Origin: Trema orientale
Lineage: Eukaryota; Streptophyta; Magnoliopsida; Rosales; Cannabaceae
Length of the DNA: 64,000 nucleotides
Reading direction: 5' to 3'
Assembly (NCBI GenBank): GCA_002914845.1
Contig: JXTC01000329.1
Span: 254,396-318,395 of the forward strand
The notes beneath the pieces are model-generated. The model made no database searches. It had not been told where the DNA came from and saw only the letters and a list, made by a program, of their open reading frames with translations. Below, in pieces: positions 36,067 through 48,400 of the stretch; the first letter of the stretch is position 1; each line of letters starts with the position of its first letter. Position numbers and translations under genes: made by a program.

Positions 36067-37236
36067 TTCCAACCTTAAGTATTTCCGTTTCTATTCCTGC
36101 AAACATTACCAAGAGATGCAACTTCATTCTCACAGACTGAAAGTTCGTTCATGGCACTTGTGAATGATTCAAGAGTATGTAAGGAATTTCGTAGAACGAC
36201 TGAAAAAGAAAGCACCAACATAAATGGATAAAGAAATGTAACTTTAAAATTTTTATCTAGTTTACATGATGATTAACAAAAGAACGACACTCCTTTTTTT
36301 TTTAAAGGAGAAATACATCACAATGGCTATTGAACACTTCGTTAATCAAAAATAGGAAATGGGGTTAACGAGTTTCTTCTTTTAAAAAAAAAAATTAATT
36401 ATTTTTCATTCTACAAAGGCAACGTAAAACTAACTGAAAAATGTACATTAGCCAAAACCCCGATTATTCAACTATTTACTTGACTCGTAAAGCTGATACT
36501 GCATCACAGTGGTTATTAAACACTTCTTTTACTCGAATTGGGGAATGGGGTTACGAGATTTTCTAGTTTTTCTTTTCTCAAATCCAATTAATGCAACCTA
36601 AAACTGAACTGAAAAATGTATATCAAGTTCATTTGCAAAAACCCGGATTTTTCATATTTACAAATAATAGTCTACGAAAGCAAAATTCAGAAGCTAGAAA
36701 CTAACAACAAGCACCATGTGTCTCTTTCAGGCATAAAAACAAACAGTTGATAATCACAATAAATCAATGTGTATATTCTAAGCTCATAAGCCACCAAAAT
36801 ATAAATCCAGAATTTAGAAACTAACAACAAGCACCATGTGTCTCCCTCAGGCACAAAAACAAACAGTTGATAGTCACAATGAATCAATGTGTATATTTTA
36901 TGCTCATAAGCCACCAAAATATAAATCAAACAATTATAAGTACATAATAATCATGAGAAAATATTAAACTGGAATGAAAATTTCCAGAAGCCAATCGAAA
37001 ATTCTGACTGAAGAATTTAAACCAAGTAAAATAAAAATAAAAATAGCAGAAAGCATAATTCAAATATAAAGAATCAACAAAAAATAAATACATAAAATAA
37101 TGAACGAAAAGATCCAAATAATGAAGAAAGTATAAATTGAGAATAAGGCAGAAGAGGTAGTGAAGGAACCTGAAACGACGGTGACTGTAAGATTGTAGAG
37201 TGAGACTGGGGAAGAAGAGGAAGAAGAAGCAGCCAA
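36067..37236 (-). other. 5'UTR exons and intron of the LYR gene
   Basis: The leader intron runs from about 37169 to 36097 on the minus strand. A pyrimidine-rich 5'UTR exon is at about 37236-37170. The intron contains a 114-bp near-identical tandem pair at about 36690-36920 (each with CAAGCACCATGTGTCTC and CAAACAGTTGATA). Confidence 0.5.
36693..36921. repeat. ~116-bp tandem duplication in LYR leader intron
   Basis: Two direct copies, about 36693-36806 and 36809-36921, sharing AGAAACTAACAACAAGCACC, ACAAACAGTTGATA and CATAAGCCACCAAAATATAA with few differences. Confidence 0.8.
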
Positions 37237-37648
37237 AAAATGAGAATGACCCTAAGTGAAAAGCAGTGCCTATAAAAAAACTTGGGTTCATTTTTTCTTT
37301 GCAGCTTTCTCCTGGTGATTCCTTGGAAAGCTTAAGAAAATAACCCCAGTTTGGATCTGAACCATTAAATCTCTAAAAGCTAGGTCATAAGAAAAACAAA
37401 GGACTACAAAATATGATTACATAAACAGAAACTGCTGACTGGTTCTAAGGTAAACAAACGAGAAAATTAGCGAAAATGAAGAAAGTACTTACCCCATGAT
37501 GACGACTGGAAGAGTCAGACAGCTGTGTGTTTAGCGAAAGTGCCGACCAGTGAAACACTAACCCTAGATTTGGGTGGCGAAGCTGAGTGACGTTAGTTCC
37601 TTGGCGGCTTAGATTGTTCTATTGACGAAATGACTGCTCTGTCCCAAT
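37237..37648. repeat. Duplicated segment, copy 2 of RPS23 promoter/exon 1
   Basis: Direct copy of 32506-32928, in the same orientation, ending within a few bases of the probable LYR 5'UTR exon. It keeps the RPS23 first exon with its ATG (37497) and a perfect GGG|GTAAGT donor, but has no downstream RPS23 exons. It may act as an extra promoter and leader for the LYR gene, or be inert. Confidence 0.92.
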
Positions 37649-37996
37649 TTGTTTAGAGGGCGAGATAGGCAGGCGGCAGGCCCATAACTTAGAAAATGAC
37701 CACATCTCAATTCCTATAGCAAAATGTCCAATTTATTTTCCCGTTAAATCTTATTCCCAATATACTCATTCCAACGTATTATATGCTGAGTTGCAAATCT
37801 TATCAAATCTTCTCTATAGAAGCTTCATTCTCAAGTTCGATAATGATAATGATAGATTTCCGTTCATCTCCACTCAAATTCTTAACGGCATTAGATCTCT
37901 CCTTAAGTTCGTTACTAGCAGATCTCGGCCACACATATTCAAGTTCGTCAACAGCATTAGATCTCTGCTCATCTCCTCAAATTCATCAATGACGGA

Positions 37997-38712
37997 TAGG
38001 GGTGTTCATGGCCAGTTTGGACGGTCTAAATCGTCAATCCAGAAACCAATCCGAATGTACGGTTTGGCCAGTTTACCAATCCGTGCGATTTGAGTTTGTC
38101 GATTCAAACCGGCCAAACCGCACCTACATATTTGCGGCCGGTTTGAACGGTTTTTGCGGTTTGAAAACTTACAAAATTTGAATTAATACAATATCAACTA
38201 AGCTCATATCATAATCATATTTCATCTAAAATATAAAGTCCAAATTTAAAACAAAAACATAACATAGTTAAAAGCTATAACTAAATCGAAAGTCATAATA
38301 AACTTAAATTTTAGTTACAACTTATAACTTAATCAAAATTGAATAGTAAACTTAAAGTCTTTAATCTTAAACATATCACAATAACAAGACTTAAAGTTTA
38401 AAATATCATAAGAGTCTTAAGTAACATAGTCCTAAATAAGCTAAGAGTAATCATTACTCAATTAGAATGAATGAACTTAAATTTTTAACTATTAATATAC
38501 ATTTAAAAAAAAAAAATACATATACAAACTTATTGGCAGGTTCGGTTTGAATCTGATCGAATTTTTCCTAAACCGAAAACCAAACCGGCCAAGTCAGTTT
38601 TCATATTTTCTAATCCGTAACCGGCCATTTAAGAAAAAAAACTGCACGGATTGGGTGGTTTGGACTGGATTGGGCGGTTTCCACGGTTTGACAGTTTTTT
38701 TGAACACCCCTA
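37997..38712. mobile_element. hAT-type MITE, 716 bp
   Basis: The ends are TAGGGGTGTTCA (left) and TGAACACCCCTA (right), perfectly inverted over 12 bp. The flanks ATGACGGA (37989-37996) and ATGGCGGA (38713-38720) form an 8-bp duplication with one change, typical of hAT. Internally, AACCGGCC/GGCCGGTTT words occur in both orientations near the ends. No transposase. Confidence 0.85.
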
Positions 38713-41255
38713 ATGGCGGATCTCCAGTTACCTATGCTCAAGTTTTTCAACAACGTCGAATCTCTAGTTATCTCCTCTCAAGTTCATTAATAGGCATTGA
38801 AACAAAATGTAATTTCACCCATATATACCACAACAATAGTCATATTCAAAATCCTTTCAAACTCCAATATGATTTTCTTTGATTCATCACAGTTAGAGTC
38901 TGGTTTTATCATTATTAGATTTATTTTTATTATTTTTTTTTTCTTAGGATAAAAATTTAGATTCAATCACCTTTTAGATTTTAGTTTTTGATAGATTCAA
39001 TTGAAATTTTAGGGTTTTTATTTATAGTTGATAAATTCTAATTTCAATTCATAGTTATGCTAAAAAAAATATTAATTATTATTAGATTTGATATAACTTA
39101 TGCAAAATTGGGTTCATAGTTTTTTATTTGTGGTATATAGAAATTTGAATGTTGTTCATGGTATTATTAATCTGGTATATGTGAATTCAGAATAGTATAT
39201 GTAAACTTGAATGAAGGTCTTTCTCTAATACAATATTACTCTGGTTTCTCGACATAAATTATTGATTTTATGAACTTGGATTATATTGATTTTATGAACT
39301 TGCATATCTGGTTCATATATTTCTTTCTTAATACATGGATTATTATCAATTTTAAGAATATAAGATATTTAGTAAAATGCTAAAAGGAAATGTTACAGCA
39401 GTTACATAGTTTATTTTCTTCTGTTCATATACTATAATAATTTAAACCAATGTACCATTTTTCACACTTAAAAACTTGTATGTATAAGAGCTCAAGTGCA
39501 CACATTCTTAAGCTGCAAGGATGAATTTTTCTCAAGAGCATACATTCTTCACGTGCACACATTCATGAGCTGAAGTGCACATACTCAAATAATATCCAAC
39601 TATGTTTGGTTCATGAATTTTTCATTGTAGTTCATAAATAATGAGTTGAGTTCATAAATAACTTTGTGTGTGGTTCAGATATGGTTCATAATTTTATGTT
39701 TTTAGTTCATAAAGTTGTATTTTAGATATGAGAATATATCTCCTTAATAAGTTTCTATTTATATGAGTTAGGTATCTGGTTTTATTTGATTTTCTTTACT
39801 GATGCTATTTTGTTTGGTTTATAAATTTATGTCTTTGGTTCATAAATTTGTGAGTGTGGTTCATGATATTACTGTTATAGTTCACATCTACTATGTACCT
39901 CTTGTTTAGTTCATTCAGTTCTTAAACTAATCTTTATAGTTCAGAAATTTATAAATTTATGTTTGTTTTTAGTTCAGTATATGTTTAATTTGTATTTGGT
40001 TAATAAATTTATATATTTGATTCATAACCTTGTGTATTTGTTTGATATTTTAGTTCGATATATGCTAATTTGAATATGGTATATGATTTTTAATGCCCAG
40101 TACATTACTTATAAAGTTTTGATAGTTTCTCTGGTGAAAACAGAGCCGACTGTAGAGTGTTTGTGTTCAAAAGAGCAGATGTATTAATGTTGAATGTCAG
40201 CATAAAAGAAGTAACACAAAGCAAAAAGATATTATATCGACAAAAGATGGTTGTAGAACTCTGTCACTGGGTCGAAAATAAAATGAAAAGGGAATACAAA
40301 AGTGATACGAAAACATAAAAGTGAAAGTAATATAGAACATGTACTCTTGTTAAAGTTTAGTAAAAATAATATATTTCTTTTGGTTTGACAAGGATTATTG
40401 TATTGAATACTTTTAATTGTAAAGATATTGAATATTAGACAGTTTTCTTGTTAGTTCATATATTTTATGTAATATGATTTGATATAAATCTAAATTGTTA
40501 CTTACTTGCTTCTAGCTATTCACTTTGTGAGATACACTTAAGTAATTTAAAAAAAAAAACTGACACTATTTAGGAATGATAATATGAATTAAAAAAATCC
40601 TCTCTGTATAGTGTATAATCTTTTGAACTAGGTGCATAATATTTTGTTCATAGTTTATACTAATATGAAATAACTATATAACTTCTAATACTATGACATA
40701 ATATGTGAACTAGGGCACTATGCTCAGATGTTATAACTCAACTAAGAAATGGTACATAAATTTGTCATTTCGAACATAGTATATATGTTTATATATAATC
40801 GCTCAACTCAAAAAATCGTCTATATTTTTTTTTTCACTGCTTTATAAGATTTTGACAACAATATATGTGTTCATATATAATTTGGTTTATATATATTATA
40901 TACAATGATAATTTTTTTTCCTCAAACAAATAACAAATTTAATAATATAACAATTAATGAATTTGGTATATAGCCTCATATACCATGATAAAATTTTCAT
41001 ATACTAAGACAAAAAATTCATGTACCTGAAAGTATAAGTATTTAGAAACAAGATAACAATATTAAATATCTAAAATGATGAATTTGATATGTGACCTCAT
41101 ATACCATGACAAAATGTCTATATACCAAGATCAAAAATTCATATACCAGAGAAAAAAAACCCTTCATTTCAAAACAAGGCAAATTATAAACTCAATATAA
41201 AAAAAAAAATAATGATCTCTATGTTACATCAATTGATATCACAAGCCTATAATGA

Positions 41256-41466
41256 CACCACCCTTTAATGAAAGCTCTAAATGTCAACAGTTACTTAAAA
41301 TTCTCATATCACCCTTTAATGAAAGCTCTAAATGTCAACAGTTACTTAAAATTCTCACATCACCCTTTAATGAAAGCTCCAAATGCCATAAACAGTTACT
41401 TAAAATTCTCATACCACCCTTTAATGAAAGCTCCAAACGCCGTAAATAGTTACTTAAAATTCTCAT
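41256..41466. repeat. Four tandem copies of a ~51-bp repeat
   Basis: Units of the form CACCCTTTAATGAAAGCTC ... CAGTTACTTAAAATTCTCAT. The third and fourth carry a 3-bp expansion and point changes. They happen to keep a frame open, but I do not consider it a gene. Confidence 0.9.
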
Positions 41467-42500
41467 TTTCATCTTCATCTAGAGTGAAAAAAAAAAGAAT
41501 TCATCTTCATCAACTTCATATTCAGTATATGAACCTGTATGAAGAAATCAAGAAACAAACATTAATAATAATAAAAAAAAATCACATCTACTAGTTCAGG
41601 AGGTATATAAACATATATACTAAGTTAAAAAATCCATGTACAAAACATAAAAAACCATGTATCGCAAAAAAAACAAGAACAGAAAAACAATACATCTAGG
41701 TTCAGACTCTTGATCAATAATAGGAAAATAATTAATATGTTAATCAATAATAACTACACAACATATACCACTACAAAAAAAAAACAAATATACCAGAACT
41801 AAGAATATATGAACTAAACAAGAATACTGAATATCTTGATCAATAATAACAAAAAATATATATCAACACAAATATACTAACACCAAAAATGTATGAACCA
41901 AATAAGAAATATAGAATATATTCATCAACAAAAACCAATGAACAGTAATACCATATATCACAAAACAGATCACATATACTACTACAAATATTATATATAC
42001 TACGACTAAAAATTAATGAACCATTGCCAATTATTAAAAAAAAAAAAATAATTCAAAACACACATCAAAATAGAAATAGCTACTTAAACCTAACAAAAAA
42101 ATAAGATTATACATGAACTAAGATCAATTATAATACAAATTACCAAAAAAATTCTCCAAAACTAATACTTAATACAATCAACTCAATAATCAAGAAACTA
42201 ATATATACCTAAACAATAACAAAGCCAAGATCAATTCCACCAATATAAATAGAGAAATCGTCAAAATACTGAAAATTCGAAAAGATATACCAAATAATGC
42301 CAAAAAAGACAATCATTGACCAAAAATTGCCGAAAAATAAGAGCAATGGAAAGAGAAAGCTGCTAAACAACTGATTTGGCCAAAGATTCGAGGAAAATAG
42401 TGGAGTTTCGAGAAGAATGAATAGAAAATCAATGGCAGAAGGAGAGAGAATCAAGATAAAGAAAAACAGAAGAGAGAGAGAGGGAAAGAGAGGGAGAGAG

Positions 42501-42536
42501 AAAAGAAGAAGAAGAAGAAGAAGAAGAAGAAGAAGG
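42501..42536. repeat. (GAA)n microsatellite
   Basis: About eleven GAA/AAG units within a purine-rich stretch that includes GAGAGAGAGAG just upstream. Confidence 0.9.
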
Positions 42537-42867
42537 ATTCTGAAAAAAAAAAGGAAAAGAAAAAGATATGGGAAAAAATGAAAAATTTAATAAAGGGCAA
42601 AATTGGGAAACATATAAATGTATCGGCTGAGGAGTTTCTCAAAAAAATGGACATATAGCTATAAGATTTAAAAGTTAGACATATATTTAACCAAATTTAA
42701 AAAAATGGTCATATACTACATTTTCTCAAAAATAAGTAAAAAAGAAAATAAAGGGCAGTTTAGTAATTCGATATGGGTTGAAAAGTTTGAAAATTTGAAC
42801 TGCAATTCGAAAAAACCCAGCTTAGGTATAAATGGAAATATCAATGAAAAAAATAAAAGCAAAAAGA

Positions 42868-43834
42868 AAAATTAGTCATTTTGTCCCCTCACATTTGACA
42901 TCAGTATGAATTTGCCCCATCATTTTTGACTTTGCATTCAAGTGTTCCCTTCAATGACAAAGTTGTTCTTCTTTTATCCCTTCACTTTTGACTTAATATT
43001 CAAGTACATCCTACAATGGCAAAGTTGTTATTCTTTTACCTCTTCAATCCTAACACTGTTAGAAACTTGTTAATGGAGCCAAATAATTATTTTATTTTTG
43101 AAATAGCTAATAAATATCTTTTATTATTTTTTTATATTAGACATTTCTAAAAAACTAGTTTTTATGATTTAATAAATAAAATAAACGAAAAGAGATAAAA
43201 AAATAATTTTTTAATAGTTATAGATGTATATGTAAAACAAAAAATAGACAAAAAAGAGCAATTTTTTTTACATTAATTTCAAAATATTTTTAGAAGTTAT
43301 GTAAAAAGAAAATGCATATTTTTATATCCGAAAGGCTTTCTAGAAAATGAATTAATGTCTATTTTTGTCTATTTTTTGTTTTACATATACATATATAACC
43401 ATTAAAAATTATTTTTCTTTTACTTCTTTCATTTATTTTATTTATTTAATCATAAAAACTAGCTCTTTGAATATGTCTAATGTAAAAATAAAATAGTAAA
43501 TGATATTTATTAGCTATTTAAAAAATAAAATGATTATTTAGCTATTGTCTATTAACAATTTTCTAATGGTGTTAAAATTGAAGGGCAAAAGAATCGCAAC
43601 TTTATCATTTTAAGGGATATTTAAATATTAGGTTAAAAGTGATGCTACAAACGAAGAACAATTTTACTATTATAAGGGCACTTGAATATTAAGTTAAAAA
43701 TAAAGTGATTAAGTTAAAAATAAAGTGATAAAAGAAGAATAAATTTGTCATAGGCAATTGAATACAAAGTAAAAACTAAAGAGATAAATTCATATTAATG
43801 TCAAATATCATAGCAAAATGACTAATTTTCCAAA
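42868..43834. mobile_element. Long-hairpin foldback element (~0.97 kb)
   Basis: Left end AAAATTAGTCATTTTG; the right end reverse-complemented is the same word. Successive internal segments also pair, for example the regions with TATGAATTTGCC/TATGAATTTATC, GTTCTTCTTTTATC and, near the centre, TGTATATGTAAAACAAAAAATAG with its complement. The centre is near 43290. No transposase or clear target duplication. It ends about 90 bp before the GET4 leader. Confidence 0.7.
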
Positions 43835-43869
43835 TAAAAATAAAACCGCGGTAAGGCTTTTTTATAGAC

Positions 43870-43985
43870 CCTATCCCCGTTGTCTGTACTGTGTTATATA
43901 TACATACATACACACATGTATATATAACATCATCTCTCTCTTTCGGATCTTTCTCATTCTTAATTGAAACATCCAGCACAGCCTC

Positions 43986-44019
<34 letters not shown>

Positions 44020-44075
44020 GTCACGCGCCGGTATCTAAAAACGGCCGCTCCGATCACCGGAAGCTCGCCTTGAAG
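43870..44075 (+). promoter_or_regulatory. GET4 promoter edge and non-coding first exon
   Basis: TATA-like GTTATATATACATAC near 43893 is followed by a leader with a (CT)n run at 43989-44017, GGTCACGCGCCGG and a strong donor GAAG|GTAAGC at 44075-44076. The 5'UTR intron runs to the exon with the ATG; the exact acceptor (45430 or 45445) is unsure. Confidence 0.55.
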
Positions 44076-44294
44076 GTAAGCCCTTTGGCCGTTTATGGCG
44101 TTAAAAGTTGGAAATGTTTTATGTTTTTCTCTGATCTGCGTTAAACTTGGCATGAGTTTTCCTCAATTTTGTTTGTATTCCGAGAAAGTTTTGGGGGTAT
44201 TATAGTAAAAAGAAACGGAATGGAATTTTGATCTATAGTGTGTTTATGTTTTTGTATTATGCTGGAATTTTGACTTGGGGCCTCATAATACACT

Positions 44295-44296
<2 letters not shown>

Positions 44297-44347
<51 letters not shown>
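44297..44347. repeat. Poly-T tract of about 51 bases
   Basis: Uninterrupted T run in the GET4 leader intron. The length in the assembly is unreliable. It could be the trace of an A-tailed retroelement on the minus strand, but no element body was recognised beside it. Confidence 0.9.
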
Positions 44348-45486
44348 CTAAATTACGAGGAATTTTTGGAATATATGGGAGATTAAAGCTTTTTTTTTTT
44401 TTTTCATTTTTTTTCTCGCTCCTGAAATGAGAGAATATAGCATAATAAACTGTATGCATCTCACTTGGAGTTTACAGAAAATAACAAAGAAATCTTTGTT
44501 AACTGCAACTTGAAATACAAATAAGATGTAGATTTAAAATGTGTCCACTAACTAATAAGTACTATAGGATATTACACTTTCATAGTGTTTTGTCATAATA
44601 TGATAATAATGACACATTTTCTTGATAAACTAATTAAAAGAAGGAACTAACGTCCTAAGTTTGAATTCTCTTTTCCTATTGGAAAGGGGGGGAGTAGCAC
44701 CAAAGTTCCTTTTGCTATTTTTATGAATTCATGATTGTTAATTCTCATAATTAACAAAATTATAACGATAAAAACTAAAGACTACTTCTGCAAATGGACA
44801 CAAGCTTAGAGCATCTCTAATACTATGCTATTTCATAGTGTTGAATCTATCATTTAGTATATAGCACAAAAACGATCCTCTATTTCAATGTTATTATTAT
44901 TATTTTTTGAAATCATCAATTGCAATGTTATTCGTTGTGCTAAATTTAACATCTGCTATCTTTAATTTGAAATATGGCTTTAAGTATATATATCATAATG
45001 TAATAATTTTAAGATGTTAGAATGCACACTTTCTAATGCTCATTCAATATACTTTTTATAATACCTAGCTAATTATAAAATTCACTTAAGAAATTATTAA
45101 AATATAAAAAATTAGTATGGTCTTAAATATTATTATGCATTAGAGTGAAATTCTAAATTTGGTGTTAAATTCACCTTTTTGTTATTTATTGTGTTAAATA
45201 TTGGTAATAACATTTGAATTTAAATTTGAGATAATCTCAGCTTAATTGGCAACGACATATACTTCAATATCGAGCTTTAGAGTTTAAATTCCTCACCACC
45301 AAAATTTAATAAACAAATTGATTTTCTTTTTCTTAAAAAGAAATATTTTAAAAGAATTTTTAACAATTTCAGCATTTTTCTGAATAAATACAAAAAATAA
45401 AAAAAAAAGGTGACAGAACATTCAACACAGCTCAAGCCGACTCAGATCTCTGCCATTGAATTACCTCAAAGCTAAGAAGCGAGGCC

Positions 45487-48400
45487 ATGTCTCGGGAGAG
45501 ATCCAAAAGAGGCGTACTGCCTCCGGCCCAAGAGGTACGTTTACCATTTAGTGCTTTCTATCACTTGCTTTTCCCAATAAATCTAAATTATGTCTTTTGT
45601 GTTTGGTTGCTGAGAAAATAGAGGAAACTGTTCAAATAAAAAAAAAAGGGTTATGTGGTATTTGTTATTTGGATCCAAATAGATGAAATTTTGAAGCTTC
45701 AAAGGATGTTTTTCTTTTCTTATTTTCAATTAATTGAAACATGAATCACTTAATAGCTTCTTAATGGTGTATAACTATTATTTTAACTGAAAGTAAGAGT
45801 AAACTTTGATCAGCATTGATTGGTCTCCAAATTTAATGGCACTTAGTTGTTTATAAGACTATATATTATACATGCATATAAGGTGTGAAGAATTTGAGTA
45901 ACAAAATAAAAGGATTTATGTTGTTAATATCTTGTTTCTGTTTTTTCAATTTCACGTACAAACTTAGATGCCCATTTTATTACATGTTGTAAATTTTGTT
46001 TGATCAAATAATGGGACAGAGTTTTTATGAGAATTTGTTGCGAGATTGCTGAAGTGGGTAGTATCTATATCTCCTTAATGCAGTTGAGCTGTTTTTGTTT
46101 TATTTTGTTAACTAAGATAAATAAGTTTGGGTAATTTCCAATGGCACCTTGCTTTTGCTTTTTAATGCAGAATGTTGAGAAATTAAAGAAAGTTGTTGAA
46201 GAGGGCAATTACTATGGAGCTCAGCAGATGTACAAATCTATAAGTGCAAGGTATGAATATTGATTTTAAGCTTACTTGTATATGTAATGTAGAGACATGT
46301 TAACCGAAATATAATTTCTTTGTTGCATACTTTTTTCTTTTGATAATTTGTCCTTGCTTTCAACCTGCCGATCTTTGGGAGACAAGATATTCTAGCATAT
46401 TGCTAGATAGGTCTCAATGAAAAGTTTAACCCAAACCCCATAGGAGCATAGAATTTCTTTGTTGCATGATGCCGTCTTTGTGTTTACATATGTCAAAGGA
46501 GGGAAAAAGAAAAGGAAAATAAAAAAAAAAATCTGCCTGAACTTCCTTGCATGGAAATTGAACTCAAACTCTGACCTTTTGATGTTCTTCGTGTCATTTT
46601 TCTACTAGCATGTAACAAGTTACTCTTTATTATCAATTCAGGTATGCACACTGACGAAGCATGCATGCTTTATTGCAGATATGTGTCTGCTCAAAGGAAA
46701 TCTGAAGCTTTGGATATCATTCATTCAGGTGCATGCATCCAATTAGAACATGGGCAGGTTATACTCTTATGATGCTGGTTATACAAAATTTACCTTCTCA
46801 TAGTGATGTGTTCATTTTAAAAGAAGTGGAATGGGATAGGGCCTAGCATATGTTAATTTTGGGTGCCTGCACCTTAAATCTAATCTTCTATGGTTAACAG
46901 GATGGTCCGTGTTTGTCTTGGTTTGTCTTGGTTACAAGCTGTTACGTTCATTCTGACTTTTCACTGGTTTATCTTACTTTATTGTTTGAAAATATCATAT
47001 CTCTGGATGAAAAAAACTCTGCCCGAAGCTTTATCCTCCTATCTTATGGTGTTTATTCTTATAAAGTTATCACTGAAAAAAAAAGAAGGAGAAAAGCAAA
47101 CTGAATCTTTGAGCTTGATATGATTTGTCAGTTAAAAAATGTTATGTAATGCTTGAGTCTACCTTTATCCATTGTGAAATCTGTCTACTTGATAAATGAA
47201 TCCATCACAGATAACGTGTGGAGCAGAGCTAGCTGTGCTTTTTGTGGATATACTTGTGAAAGCGAGAGTTCCTTATAATGAAGAAACCCTTGGTTAGTCT
47301 TACTTTCAGATGTAACAATTGAATGCTTATCAACTCTCACTCAGTTTCTTCCTTTTCACGTGGTTTAAGTGCTTTTCTGCTCTCATTTGATTTGATTTTT
47401 GTTGCTTGGTTTTTCATTTTGATGTTATATACCAAGAAATCATCTAACCATAGGAATTTGTAATTGCTCAACGTGGCTTTATGACCAATTTTGTAGGCTC
47501 TTTATTATCTCTGATCTGGTCTGTGTTCTTATTGTGATTAAAAAACTTTGTCTTAGATCGTGTCAGGAAAATTTATGAGAAGTTCCCCCAGATTCCTGTG
47601 CCACAACACTTGGCTGATGATGATGATGTACAGCAGCTTTCTGAAGCACTTGGGGCTGCAAAAACACGTGTAGATGGCTGCTCATCATTTTTAAAAGCTG
47701 CTATCAAGTGAGCATTTTATACTTTTTGAAATGTGGCAGAGATTACCATCCTTATGTGAGGGCATACCATTCTCAAATATGGTTTTAGGATAGGAATGTT
47801 GTTCTAGAATATGATTGAAGGCTTAAAGTGATATGTGTTTTATGCTTTGCAAATATTGTTTGTAGTGTCTTTATCTTATATGAAAGAGTCTTTTCTGGAT
47901 CTGTTTCCATACAGTTGATATATTTGATTTGACACATATACATGGTCTCACGGCATGGCCACATACGTACACATTATTTAGTCCACACATGAAATAAATT
48001 AGTGCTTATGTGGTTTGCCTAATTTCTACTGGCTACTATAACACTGCAGACGGGTGCTAATTGTTTTCTCTGGTTTCTCAGATGGTCTGCAGAGTTTGGA
48101 GCACCCAGAAATGGTTCTCCAGAATTGCATGTTATGCTTGCTGAATATATATATTCTGAATCTCCTGAGGTGGTAGGTGTGAGAGGTTTTTGTCTTTTAC
48201 TGTTTGGTTGTTGTAACTTCTGTTATGCGAGCTTTGTGGTTTACACGTGTTACACGGGCTAAGCTTAGTTTTTATATTCTAACAACTTCCTCAACATTTT
48301 CTCTTTTAATTCTGAGTTCTTTAGATTGAGGGAAGTTAAAATTCTAACAACATTGTTAAATGTTCAAGAGCTTCAAAACATATGTATATATGTTTCTTAA

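Larger units (their letters stand above)
37680..42730. mobile_element. Candidate 5-kb non-autonomous TIR element (same family as the 0.28-kb MITEs)
   Basis: The left end (about 37682-37735: TTAGAAAATGACC then TATAGCAAAATGTCCA) and the right end (about 42640-42728, reverse-complemented GAGAAAATG then TTATAGCTATATGTCC) match the two ends of the 14.25-kb and 60.76-kb MITEs. The interior has no transposase. It is AT-rich, with words such as GGTTCATAAATTT on the left reappearing inverted on the right, a 51-bp tandem array, and a hAT-type MITE. No target duplication was confirmed, so the two ends could also belong to separate relics. Confidence 0.45.

Noticed and set aside
41252-41594. Open frame with PFNESSKCQQLLKIL repeats
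   Set aside because: It arises from a 51-bp tandem DNA repeat with a unit divisible by three; there is no start context, splice support or known domain.
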